64,000 nucleotides of DNA from Micropterus salmoides (Eukaryota > Chordata > Actinopteri > Centrarchiformes > Centrarchidae). The DNA lies in contig NW_024040707.1 of NCBI RefSeq assembly GCF_014851395.1, positions 8,840,187-8,904,186 of the forward strand. The letters are read 5' to 3'. The position numbers and the translations under genes were made by a program. The notes under the pieces were generated by a model. It did no database searches. It worked only from the letters and a program-made list of their open reading frames with translations, and was not told where the DNA came from. Positions 11,710 through 22,780 of the stretch are shown piece by piece (positions within the stretch are counted from its first letter, which is position 1; the number at the start of each line of letters is the position of its first letter).

Positions 11710-11969
11710 CTATTACAATTATCCATCCACCGCCACCCGAAAGGCGAGGTACATCAGGTCGCCAGTCCATCGCAGGGCCACACATAGACAAACTCACACC
11801 TAATTCTTTAGAGACACCAATTAACCTAGCTTGCATGTCTTTGGATGGTGGGAGGAAGCCGGAGCACCCGGAGAAAACATGCAAACTCCACACAGAAAGG
11901 CCGGGGTTTGAACCCATGACCTTCATGCTTTGAGGCAACAGTGCTAACCACTGCACCACCTATTACAAT
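11710..11969 (-). mobile_element. tRNA-derived SINE (family 2) with target-site duplication
   Basis: Read on the minus strand, the element starts with a tRNA-like promoter: box A region GGTGCAGTGGTTAGCACTG and box B GGGTTCAAACCCC. It then runs through TGTGGAGTTTGCATGTTTTC and CTCCCACCATCCAAAGACAT to a tail with GCGATGGACTGGCGACC. It is flanked by the direct repeat CTATTACAAT at 11710-11719 and 11960-11969, so the insert is 11720-11959 and the boundaries are well supported. It sits between the convergent DUF1295 and racgap1 genes. Confidence 0.8.
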
Positions 11970-13124
11970 ACAATTAGTCCTAATTTTACTACTATTGTTA
12001 TCATTTTAATTTATAGTCTGTTATGATTTGGTGATATGTAAATTGAGAACCACTCTCTAATCTACAGAGGTTAAGTGCCTAGGATTCCCAACCTGCCAGT
12101 AAGAGCTGAAGTCTTGGACAAGAGTAGTTGCCTTTGCACTATTGTGAGAGTTGATTTTGACACACACGTATATGTGAGAGAGAGAGCACTATAACAAATA
12201 GATGCATCCACAGGGTATTCAAGTGTGTGTTGACCTGGATTCAAAAAGCCAGGACATGGCACTAAACATTTAACAGAAGTCACACAAGACAATTTTGTAA
12301 AGGTTAGAAATGTATTTTATAAGTTACATACATTTTAGAGTGTGTGTTTGTGTACAAATTTTGTGCTATAGTTAATAATGCCACAGTAAGTGAACTGGCT
12401 AACCTTACAAAGTCGATGCTTTCTGCATGGGATTGCTCATGAGCAGATCTTCCAGATGAAAAAGGTCTGCTTTGAGACCTGAGAACTACAGTTTGTAGTT
12501 ACAGTACGAAAAGGATAGGGCATGTGTGATTGTAAACATTTAGAGCACAATTCAGTGGGGGATGAAGACAATTAAAACTAAACAGAAATGAAACATGAAC
12601 ATTAAAACTAAAATGTTACTAGCAGTCACACTAAATTACAACCTAAAACAAAATGACTAAGGTCAGTTCTTCAACTTCTGAGTGACACATGAGTTGAAAA
12701 ACTGTCAAAAGAAATTAAATTTAGAAGCAGGTCACAATAAAACAGTGAATATACATATTTTCAACTATACGCACATTATTTGAGAAGAATACTATACAGC
12801 ACATCTAATGTGTTATGAGGCAAAATGAGAATGTCTTGTTAAACATTTAGCAAAAACATCAGCTCTACAGACACAAGTGTGCATAGATAGGAAAACCTAT
12901 TTTTTGGTTTTAAAAAAAATAACTCCTACGACAAACACGTAAAATAATCAAAATACAACTGTTACCATTGTGAAATGTTAAAATGATTATATGAAAGAAG
13001 ACTAAGATTTATAGCATTTACAGCCATTATAAAAGCAGTACCATGCTATGAGTTATGCCTAAATACAAAAAAGTTTTGGTTGTTATTGCAGTAGGAATAC
13101 ATTGTTAAATGGAGCCGCTTTGGA

Positions 13125-16100
13125 TTATTTGAGGAGTGGAGAAGCAAAGAATTTTCCTTGGCGAGAAAATCCAACTGCTGATTTGCTCTTGCTCCCAAAT
13201 CTGCAAAAACAGAGCACGCATACCGACACTTAATGGAATTAGGAGTTAAAAGTCAACAAAGTCAATGAAGGATAATGAGTTTTGTACAGTAGATTAACTT
13301 CTGTTAAAGATGGTCAAAAAGGAGCCAGCTTTTCTCTAAAGCTGAAAAGAAACAAACTGCATAGCTTTCCTGAACCAGCAGTACACATTAGTCATCTAGA
13401 GGCTATTAATCATGAGATCACTGATTGGAAAAACAGTGTTAACGCAGGGAAGGAGGGGACTACCCTTGTGGGTTTACCTGGGTGTCAGAGTGGACTTCAT
13501 GCGCTGAGACAATGAGCTGGAAGATGGGGTTTTATTGAGCTGGTGCTCTGGAGTGGTCAGAGGTCCCAGCATGCTCACTGCAACGTACAGACATTACAAT
13601 GAAACGTCAAACCAGCAAACAACTGTGCCCAGACTCATACAAGCACTGAAAAACAACACACAAAGTTTGGCAAGCTCGTACTTCTCTCAGGGGTGGCATA
13701 GCAGTTTGCGTTCTCGATGATCAGGTGATCCAAGTTTGCCTGCTCGTTTTCTGCCATCACAAACTGGGCCCAGTAATCCACCGGCAGAGCCAAGAGACGC
13801 TCCACAACCTGAACAGAAAGGGATTAGTAAAAATGACAGGGGTTATTTCGCTGTGTTGCCTCATCATATTTCAACGGTGCCAAGCCAGTTATGTTCATGC
13901 CTTCGGCAAGACAGAGGGGGAATATTTATGATAATATTGTGTATGTTAATGTGTAGTATTATATGGTATACAGCTTTTTTGTGGTCTCATATGTAGGTCC
14001 ATCACTTATATTAAACTGAGTTACACAATTAAAATGACGTTTTTTTGCTACATAGTGTGATAAAGAATACTGACCTTTGTTTTAATTTGTGTAAAAGAAT
14101 ACTTGAAACTTTGAAAATACTGCATCATCATTTGGACGTTGCGACTTTTGACTCATGGTAAACATTTTGATTTGAAAGAAAGTTCTAATCGTTAAAACTT
14201 TCATGACATAAACCCCCATTTTTTATAGTATTTGAGATTTTCCTCCCACTATATTTACATTCTGTAATTACCTCTTTAAGCAGTAGTTTTCATTGTTAAT
14301 GGCCAAGTCTGCCATTCATGCGCTGGTTTCAAATCGCCTTCTTAAACAGCAACAAGACACATAAATCGAGGCATGGATGTACTCCACTGTTATGGCTTTG
14401 AATTTTTATCTTATATATCCGCCTCAGTGTTTTAAGGTACTTTATTTTTCACATACAAGTAGCAAAATTGATTCTCTGCATTTAACCCAACCCTCAAGGG
14501 AGCAGTGGGCAGCCACTGTGCAGCACCCAAGGACCACATTACATTAGTTAGTTTAAAGCAGTCACACTTAAAGCATTCAACTGGCAAAAAAACGAGGTGG
14601 CTTTTAATGTGAAGCAGCCACACAAAAACAGGACACAGCAATTTCTGGACTTTTTGACAGTTTTAAATCTTGCACTGTGTAATGGAACAAGGAGGAGCGG
14701 TCTCAGTAAACTAGGCGACAGGCTGCACCTACAACTTCTCAGCAAGGGGATTTTACTGTGCTCAGCATGACATCAGATACTGGTTGCTCATGGCATGATG
14801 GAAAATCAGAAATACTTTATTGATCCCCAAGGGGAAATTCTGTAAAAGGGGCAGTTATTCACTGGCTTCTTCATCAAAACAACATGTTTGTTTAGCTAAA
14901 CTGTTGTGCTTCTGACAAAGTAGCTGCTCAGCGAGTGTTTGCCTCCCCCAGAATCCTGGGACCTCTAATACTTAACCTCAGTTGCTGTTACGACAATGGG
15001 TGTTGCCCGATCAACCACATCTTTAAAGTTTGCTATATAGGGAAATTAGATGACTAACCACTGAAGGCAACAACAACACACACAATGGTTCCAGCCTACC
15101 TTAGGTTGTCGTTTGGTATCCTGCAGGATTGTCATAGGGTCAGGGTTGGGGACTGCATGACCCACGATAGTTGGACCAAACACTCGGGCCAAGTTACTGA
15201 TGTCCATCCTAGTGTCCAAACTGTTGGCAACTCTGGAATATTTCATTAGATTAAATTATGTTTCTTTGATAACAATACAAACCAAAGTGTATTTTAGGTT
15301 CTATCTATATCTATCTCTCTATCTCATATTTAGGGGAGAGTAGCTGCTAACCTCTTAAGGTGAAGGACTAAGAAAGCCAGTGTGTCTCTGTTGGGCTGCG
15401 GCAGGTCACTGATGGTTTGGTACATCAAGGCTATGCTGTTATCATCGTCTGAAACCTCTGAGGGAGAACAAAGAAAACAATTTTGTCAGCAGGGACCACG
15501 GAATGGGAGGTTTTGGGGATGTGTGAACAACTTGAATCAATAAATCAAAATTTATTTATAGAGCACTTTACAATCCAAGTGGACTCCAAAGTGCTGTACA
15601 GTAAAACAATATATGAATACATAAAAGACACTAAAAACAAAGCTCACAGGATGCATGAAATACAAATAAAAAAAAACAACAACAACAACCATAAAATAAA
15701 ATCAATACAACTAAAACAAGAAATGTCCATTTCAGAATGTCAACTTGAAAGAAAATGTATCGGACTCCACAAATAAATACTAAAAAAAGGCGAACAAGCT
15801 GAAAGATCAATCTTTTTTTGTTCCAGGCAACTCCCCGCCTGGGCTTTCCATCACTGCTCAGAACAAACTGCAAGAACAAAGTGGAAGCACTCATGAAACC
15901 CGCATTTAAAAGGGTCTGTTGGGTAAATTTCTGCTGTCACTTACAAAGTTACGCCAAGTTTCATTGTCATTATTTCAATATCCATCATAATATGCTTTAT
16001 TTATTCTGCAATTACTTCTTTCTATGGCTTGTTCGGATTGGCTGGTTTTTCGTGCGGCAATATTAAGGCAATTTTAACTAACTCACCAATAAGGATAGTT

Positions 16101-19100
16101 TCGTTAACGTTAGAATACAGCTGGGCTGTCCAGGTTAGCAAGCTGTACGTAGCTGCTATCGATTGCTACCCCAATCACCGCAGCGCCAGTTACATGGTAA
16201 TTCTGTGGGAAACACTGTACTGTGCATTTACAGATGTTTCTGGTGGTTTCTCTTAAATCTAATAAGCCTTTTTCTTCTATGCCGGCATTTCACTGACATG
16301 CTGCAAGTTAACACCGCCCCCTGGCGATCAGATCGCCAATCTGTGATCTCAAATAGCCATGATCGGACGATATGAAAGTAGAGAAGATCACCAAAGCCTA
16401 CCAGAAACAGCTACTAACAACAATAACATCTTTTTAACACTATTTTAACACTATTCACACACACATACCGGCTGCCTCCATGAAAGGACGGTTGAGGCGA
16501 AAGGTGAGAAGAGGTTCCTTGAGGTTCCTCAGGAAGTCCTTGAGCAGGCCAGTGATGGCATTGATATCATCCACTTTGCTGAGCACAGGAACAGTTTTGC
16601 TGCGGAGGAACTTCTCTTTCAGCTCCTTCACTGTGCGATCAGAGCCGGACAGGCGGTAAAGTCCAGCCTGAGAGGAAAGACAAAAATACAATTATTCGTA
16701 ATTACTCAGTGAACTTAAGAAACTGTGCCAGGCCACTAGTCACCAAGAAATAGTTCCAGCAGGTAAACTCCATGTAAAACCACAACGTGTTATTTTAAAA
16801 ATTTTGTTTGTGCATATTACACAAACAAGTTCTTTTAGGTGACTATTTGGATAGAGTGCTTATTATGTTGTGCTTGTCAGACCTTTCTCAGTATCAGGTG
16901 AGATAATGTTGTCACACTTTAAGGCCATTAAGAGAAAAACGTACTATTTACAAAAGCGAAAGAAGTAGTGGCAAATTTGCCTCAGATGGGGGGAAAAAAG
17001 AGCAAAGAACATTTCATGGCCATCCCTAAACAAATGCCATCGAATGAAAGTGAGCAAATCATAAAAAAGAAGGAAGAGACAGCAGCACAGTCAGAAATCA
17101 AGAGATCTGGAGTCTTTCCACAGCTCAATTATGGATTTAATCTCCCAGGAACAGATTGTAAAATCGTAGTTACAGCTCTGTCTCAGTTTAGGGGAAGGAC
17201 AATAAAAGATAACTACTGGTATATGTAAGGCTGTCATTTCTCCATATTAAGATAGTAAAACTCACCTCATGCAGGCCCCTTTGTTCGATCTCACTGATAC
17301 AGTGGACAACGAGAGAAGGGATCATGGGTGATGTGTCGGGGACGTAGTCTGCAAGTACACCCTGGAAACAAATAAGAAATGCGGTAAACCGCCAGTACTG
17401 TAATAACATTTCAGAGTGAAAATAAACATGTGCATGTACCTGCACATCAAGAAAGAAATACATTATAAAAAATGTTCTCACACCTCCCCAATTTTGACTG
17501 GTGTGCCACCCAGATTAGGGATGCATGGCAGAGGGCAACGATCGCGACACTCGGGGTGCGAGACCACCCTGCAGTCACGGCACTTAAGTGAAATCTTGCC
17601 AAACTTGATCCTCTTTCCACAGGGTACGCACGATTCAGGCTTAATGACCTATGAAAACACAATTGACAGTATTTAGGAGGCTGGTAAAAATTGTGGGTCA
17701 ACAGCTAAACCAAAAACTTACAAATTTTTGGCAAATTAACTCAAGTAAATCTACTGTATAAGTAGGGCAGCATACATAAAGAGCAGCAGTTTGACATTTT
17801 TCAATACTGGTGCCAGTAAGTTTCTGTACACACACACCAAAATAAGTCCATTAAAGTAAAAAATGTTATCATCTGCTCTTGGGAATTAAATCATAATTAA
17901 TAACAAAGTGCCAAGTTTGATCAAACTATTGGCATAAAAGCAAAAATAGCAAAGAAAAAAATAGCTAACTTGAAGATATTCAGAAGTGTCCTTAAATCCA
18001 AAAAGAAAATATGCTTCTCTCTAGAATTCTTACACAAACGGCATTCTTACAGTTTTGGAAACAAACTCGTGAAGACGGACACCCCCATGGCTCTGCGGAG
18101 TGCTGGGCTGCACTTTTATTTCTTCCCCACGGTTGCCAGGCTGCTTGAAGACATCATCTGACTTGACAGATTCAGAGTCCCATTCCATAGCAGCTGAACA
18201 GGAGATAGAAAATAAATACCAATGTGTTATATACACCACGAAAATTCTTTAGTTATGAGAAAATATATTGTCGAATCTCAGCTGCTGCATATTCAGACTA
18301 AAGACATCCATACAAACAATGAGAAAATGTTTTTAAATAATGTTTGTGAAGGCTGAAAGAAACTAATCACTTGGCACTAAATCCACTTTAACAAGATCAT
18401 TAAAAATGGCACAACACAATACAAGCCTGGATTAGGCTGCATACTGCATCATAGCAAAAATCATACCAGTCTTTCTCCTGCTGCGAGTCCAGTAAGGAAT
18501 ACTCTCAATGGTAGAAACTGCCTCGACAGGTCCTCCATTCGCAGGGACAGTCACTGTGGTCTTTGTCACAAGGGTCTCATTACCCTGTCACAAATAAATA
18601 ACAGTCCAAAATATGTCATGGCCCAACACTATGTTTTGAGAGCTGGTTACAGGCTTGCAACTTGCCAAAGCTTGACCAAATATTTTATTTTGGTCAAGCT
18701 TGATTTTACTAGTTTATACAGTATTTGGACAGATTATGATCATGTGTGATAATGCCACATATTTCAGTGATGAAAAAGTAATAATATCCAGACTGAAGTT
18801 AAAATCCTACCATCTCAGAAGTTCTGCCTGTTGATCGAGACCGTTTGGAGGCAACTGGAGGACCATCAATGTGATTTCTTGAGGAGCGCTGAAATCAAGA
18901 CAGCAGACATGACATCTATACCTCCAGTGAATGTGAAGCCAATCTTCCAAAAACTATGGTTTAAAGAGAAAAGGTGCACATGCGCTTAACATACCCTTTT
19001 TTCTCGTTTCTTGAGTCGCACTGTCCTCACAGTGGAGGAGTCCCAGTCCTGTCAAAGATCAAGCACATCAGAATCAGATTTCAAAAGTAAAGGAGAGGAT

Positions 19101-20608
19101 TTTAAAGCCAGGCTAGGTAATGTATTTTAGAAGCATTTTTGTTATATTTGTTGAAATACTCTTTACATCTCAACAGCAATCTATAAATGAAATGCTGAGG
19201 GGGAAATGTTTTTCCCCCAGTATTTGTGGCTGTCGCATGCCGGTAATAAGCCATTCGACCCAAATTAAATGACTGGCTGGTCTACCTGTGCGCACTCCGC
19301 CCATTCACTCATTGCACATGAAAATGTGTTTTGGGGGAGGGGGTTTTCTCCAACATTACCTACCCTAGCTTTAATGTAAATAATTTTCATTTAACTGTAC
19401 ATGATACTGTGTGTAAAAGTGAAGTACTTACAAGAGAGTCATCTGTTTTGTCGTAGCTGATATCTGACAAGATAGAGGCGGACTCATCTATCGTCTTGAG
19501 TCTATCAGAGGAAACAGAAAATTTTTGTTAAGTCAAGCAGCAGTATTTCCCCAAATACATTTTATTTACATTTGCCTCCACCCAAAACATTTTTGCAAAT
19601 GTTTTTTTTGTCATTTTATCGTTTAATAAAAAAGTCTAAATTGAACTGCATTTGAAAGTTCACAGTGGTTTGAAAGTGTGTCGGAATGGTGCATTCATGT
19701 GATAAATAGATGGAGATGGGAATGTACAGGGGAAATGAGTTTCCTTTTTAAAGTCAGCTTGTGATTCAATTCTGTATTGGATCCGAGTCTCGAGTGTATA
19801 TGTTCCCACATGCAAATGACCCCCCCCTAATGGTAAATCACCAAGGACACTTTAGTCTGCATTGTTTAACGTGGCACAACAACAGCTAATGTAGCAGATG
19901 CAGTACTGATAAGGCAAGTCATAAAAAACAGAGACATTACTGTTTATGTGAGCTCATTACCTTCGACTGGTATTCAGGTTGACTGCTGCCTGGCTGTTTG
20001 AGTTCAGGAAGGCCAGAGCTGAGCGTTGCTCTGCACTCAACTGGATGCTGTTAGAGGATCCTTCACTGGTCAGGAGGTCCCGGATCAACTGAATTTGACG
20101 GTCCTGTATTACAGAAATGCAAGCAGAGTGCAAATTAGAAACTCTCTAAACCATTTCAAACTAAATCAAGATATATCAACAAACATGGGCCTGCATTTTG
20201 ATCCAACATACCAACTTCTCACAATCAGCCTCAGCCTTTTGTCTGCGGCGGATTTCCACATCTACTTGGTTTCGGGCATGTTTCAGTTTGACCTCCAAGG
20301 ATCCTCTTTCCGTCTCTGTTTTGGTGAGCGTCTCTTTGCAAGACCCTAGTTCATGTTCTGTCCTCAGCCATTTGCGACGGCAGTCCTCAAAGTTTTGTGC
20401 CATCTGGATGAAGTCTGGAAAAGAGGATGCACATAGTAATGTGGCAGGTATATATATGGGAACCTAAAGCATGTTTCAAAGTATAGATAATAAAGATAAA
20501 ACCAAGAACCATAAACTACTCACTGGGTTCAATGCTCTCGTTGAGAACGTCAACCTGCGTTCTCAGCTTATCATATAAGCTCTGGAGGCTCAGCACAGCC
20601 GTCTCCAT
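13125..20608 (-). CDS. racgap1: Rac GTPase-activating protein 1 (MgcRacGAP/CYK-4)
   Basis: Sixteen coding exons, complement of join(13125..13200, 13478..13577, 13682..13808, 15100..15232, 15352..15457, 16469..16667, 17266..17361, 17484..17648, 18051..18193, 18467..18584, 18811..18888, 18995..19048, 19432..19501, 19961..20103, 20212..20414, 20524..20608), give 631 aa; human is 632. An N-terminal coiled coil (about 30-125) dimerises and binds the kinesin MKLP1 in centralspindlin. A basic, Ser-rich linker follows. The C1 zinc finger is complete (His292, Cys305, 308, 321, 324, His329, Cys332, Cys340). The RhoGAP domain covers about 354-550 with the arginine finger in AGLYR (Arg390). The tail ends FFASPLLK. 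Role: building the spindle midzone and activating Ect2 for RhoA-driven furrowing in cytokinesis. A non-coding exon ending at 21225 precedes the start exon. Confidence 0.95.
14804..14842 (+). repeat. Short dispersed-repeat fragment
   Basis: ATACTTTATTGATCCCCAAG and GGGAAATTCTGT form a phrase found throughout teleost genomes as a fragment of dispersed elements. Here it lies in a racgap1 intron. Confidence 0.5.
15536..15640 (+). repeat. Dispersed-repeat fragment in racgap1 intron
   Basis: AAATTTATTTATAGAGCACT, CCAAGTGGACTCCAAAGTGC and TGTACAGTAAAAC belong to a common fish repeat with this conserved opening. It is truncated and not coding. Confidence 0.45.
18668..18701. repeat. Perfect 13-bp inverted repeat (hairpin)
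   Basis: AAGCTTGACCAAA, an 8-base AT spacer, then TTTGGTCAAGCTT. It could form a stem-loop in a racgap1 intron. No function is implied. Confidence 0.8.
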
Positions 20609-21225
20609 TATGCTCTCTGACTGAAGACCCATAAAGGAGATACATTGACTACATTTAATTCATAGGACAAAAAGGGTTACAGTCAAAATATATCGGTTTG
20701 GTGTATGGCTGATTTTCAATGTAAGATTAGCTAAATTAGGACATCTGGGAAAGGTTAACATTAAGTGGACATGTAAATAATCCCCAACTTAAATCTAATG
20801 GCAACGAAAAGATATACATTAACAACATTTAATTTGTATGACAGAAAGGGTTATGGTTCTACAGAATGGGCTGGTGAACAGCTGCTTTTCAACGTAACGT
20901 TAGCTAAATTCAGATATCTGGCAAACGTTAAGAGGAAATCCTTAAACTTAAGTTAACGTTAATGGCAATGAAACAATGAATCAACATATCCATTAGCTGA
21001 ATTTGCCACGTTATAACGTTAATGTTTTCCAACGTTATTTCCTCATTTGCTTGCTCTGCTTCTTTTGTTTTTGTTTCGTTACACACACTTAAGCTAAGCT
21101 AACTTAACGTTAACGTTGTACGATTGAAAAATAACACGGCGCGGTTACGATAGGTCTGACTAAGCTGCTAACGTTAACTTCTGCTCCCATGTTAGTAAAT
21201 ATTAGCTCGCAACAGTTAACTTACC
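20606..21225 (-). other. racgap1: racgap1 5' UTR exon boundary and intron 1
   Basis: A donor (GGAAG followed by GTAAGT) at 21224-21225 ends a non-coding first exon that begins upstream of 21225, probably near 21300-21350. The acceptor CTTCAG at 20621 opens the exon that carries the ATG at 20606-20608. The intron between holds a diverged tandem duplication and a cluster of TAACGTTA-like octamers. Confidence 0.6.
20638..20973. repeat. Diverged tandem duplication in racgap1 intron 1
   Basis: Two neighbouring units of about 165-174 bases align from start to end. Shared anchors in the same order are TACATT, ACATTTAATT, a GACA-AA-GGGTTA phrase, TTTTCAA-GTAA, TTAGCTAAATT, a CATCTGG/TATCTGG phrase, a GTTAA-A phrase, and AATGGCAA-GAAA. 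Unit 1 is about 20638-20809 and unit 2 about 20811-20973. Confidence 0.7.
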
Positions 21226-21374
21226 TTCCGTTTCGGTATTATAGAAAATCCTTTTCGGTTAACTTTATGTTTAGCGCTCTGCTTTTTTTTCTCCTTTTCT
21301 TTTTTTTAGCTACAAGCTTGTTGAATCTTTATCCGCATCCTTCCGCAGATTCAGATACAATGAGCGCGTTGCAT

Positions 21375-21397
21375 TTCAAATTTCGCCGCTAGCCAAT
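21375..21397 (-). promoter_or_regulatory. racgap1: CDE/CHR-like plus CCAAT element upstream of racgap1
   Basis: On the minus strand, in the direction of racgap1, the order is an inverted CCAAT (ATTGG), then AGCGGCGAAA (E2F/CDE-like), then TTTGAA (the CHR core). NF-Y sites with a CDE/CHR are the classic arrangement for genes peaking at G2/M under DREAM/MuvB control, which suits a cytokinesis gene. The spacer between GCGG and TTTGAA is 5 rather than the usual 4 bases, so the assignment is a good candidate only. Confidence 0.55.
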
Positions 21398-21399
21398 GG

Positions 21400-22560
21400 G
21401 TGAACAACACCAAGAAGATGACTTCCGAGTACATATTTTCAAAATACAACCAATGTTACGGACGCACGTCGCATTAGTGACGCCACAAAGGCACAAACAA
21501 GCAGAAACGAATACAAAACTGAACTGTTAAAATATCGTTTTTAAAATTTAATGCTTGAAGTTAATTGGCTAACAATCAAAGATGCAAACAAACAGAGAAA
21601 CAAAAAGCAGAAATCAAGGAGAAGACAGACGTTAGACTTCCGGTTACGACTTTCAAAATAGTATCCACACAAGCGCCAAACTTTTTGTCCTTGGCGTGTG
21701 TAAATGGAAAAATAACGGCCACTACACACATTACTCACACTTCTTTTATAAAGTCTGTGCTACTACACGGAGCTGCCAGTGGCAGTGTACTGCGGCTGGG
21801 AGGTAAGGTGCACCGAAGTAGCATTTGTCATGTCATGCATTCAATATTTTACTAGCTATATTAGGTTTATTGGGATTAACATGTTTTATTTGTTTATTCG
21901 CACTTTCATGGTGCAGCTGGTAAATATGGGGCTAATTTTAACTAGGCTACTTCACCCCTTACCCTATCTCAACCTGTTATAATACATTATACTTTATTTG
22001 TTGATTACATTTTGTATTATTGATCTGAATACCTAATAGGCCTAACATAATCAAATGAATGTAGCGAAATGAAAAGTACATTTGTCTCTGAATTGCAGTG
22101 GAGTAGAAGAGGAAAGTACCAGAAAATGGAAATAATAAAAGCAAAAATGGAAATAGAAAAGCAAAGTACAATTAACTCAAACTGTACAGTACAATACTTC
22201 AGTGCATATTTATGGAGCACGTAAAAGGTCTCCAGCATGTCTTTGAAGGTTCTTTAGAAATTAAGACACTACAGCATTGCTCCTGAATACTATACTGAGG
22301 TAGCCTGTATTAATACACGCACTAGGTTAGTTGATGAGTTTATAATTATTATATTAATGGAATTAAATATTGTAAATCCGTGTACGGTTCAATCATAGCA
22401 CCGACATTTTAATACTTAAGTTATGGATAACATTGGCTGTTAATATTTCACTAAATATTTTGTTTATTAATAATTACTCAATTCTAACTGTCTATAGAAA
22501 TGCTGAAACAGCTGATGTCGACTGATAGCCACAAACCCAACCTCCTGTGAGTGAACGAGA
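21400..22560. other. Intergenic region between divergent racgap1 and the DPP-like gene
   Basis: Contains ETS-like ACTTCCGG (21636-21643), a CRE-like TGACGCC near 21478, then AT-rich sequence without credible exons. It should hold the promoters of both divergent genes. Confidence 0.4.
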
Positions 22561-22576
22561 ATGAGTGAACTAGAGT

Positions 22577-22655
22577 CAGAGATAGATAGATTGATATATA
22601 TAGAGAGAGAGATAGAGAGTGAGATAGTGTGTGTGAGAGAGAGAGAGAGTGAAAG
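22577..22655. repeat. GA/GATA-rich simple repeat
   Basis: A low-complexity AGAGAG/GATAGA/GTGAGA stretch about 130-200 bases before the DPP-like start codon, probably in its 5' UTR or core promoter. Confidence 0.8.
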
Positions 22656-22780
22656 ACCACTAGCCCGGTGGGCACAAACTTGCAAGAAGCAGAGCATGCA
22701 GAAAAAGCTCTGCACACAACGGTGCAGCTGCTCGGCGGGTTTTGAGGCTACAGAGGCGGTAGAGCTTGTTGGGGATTACA

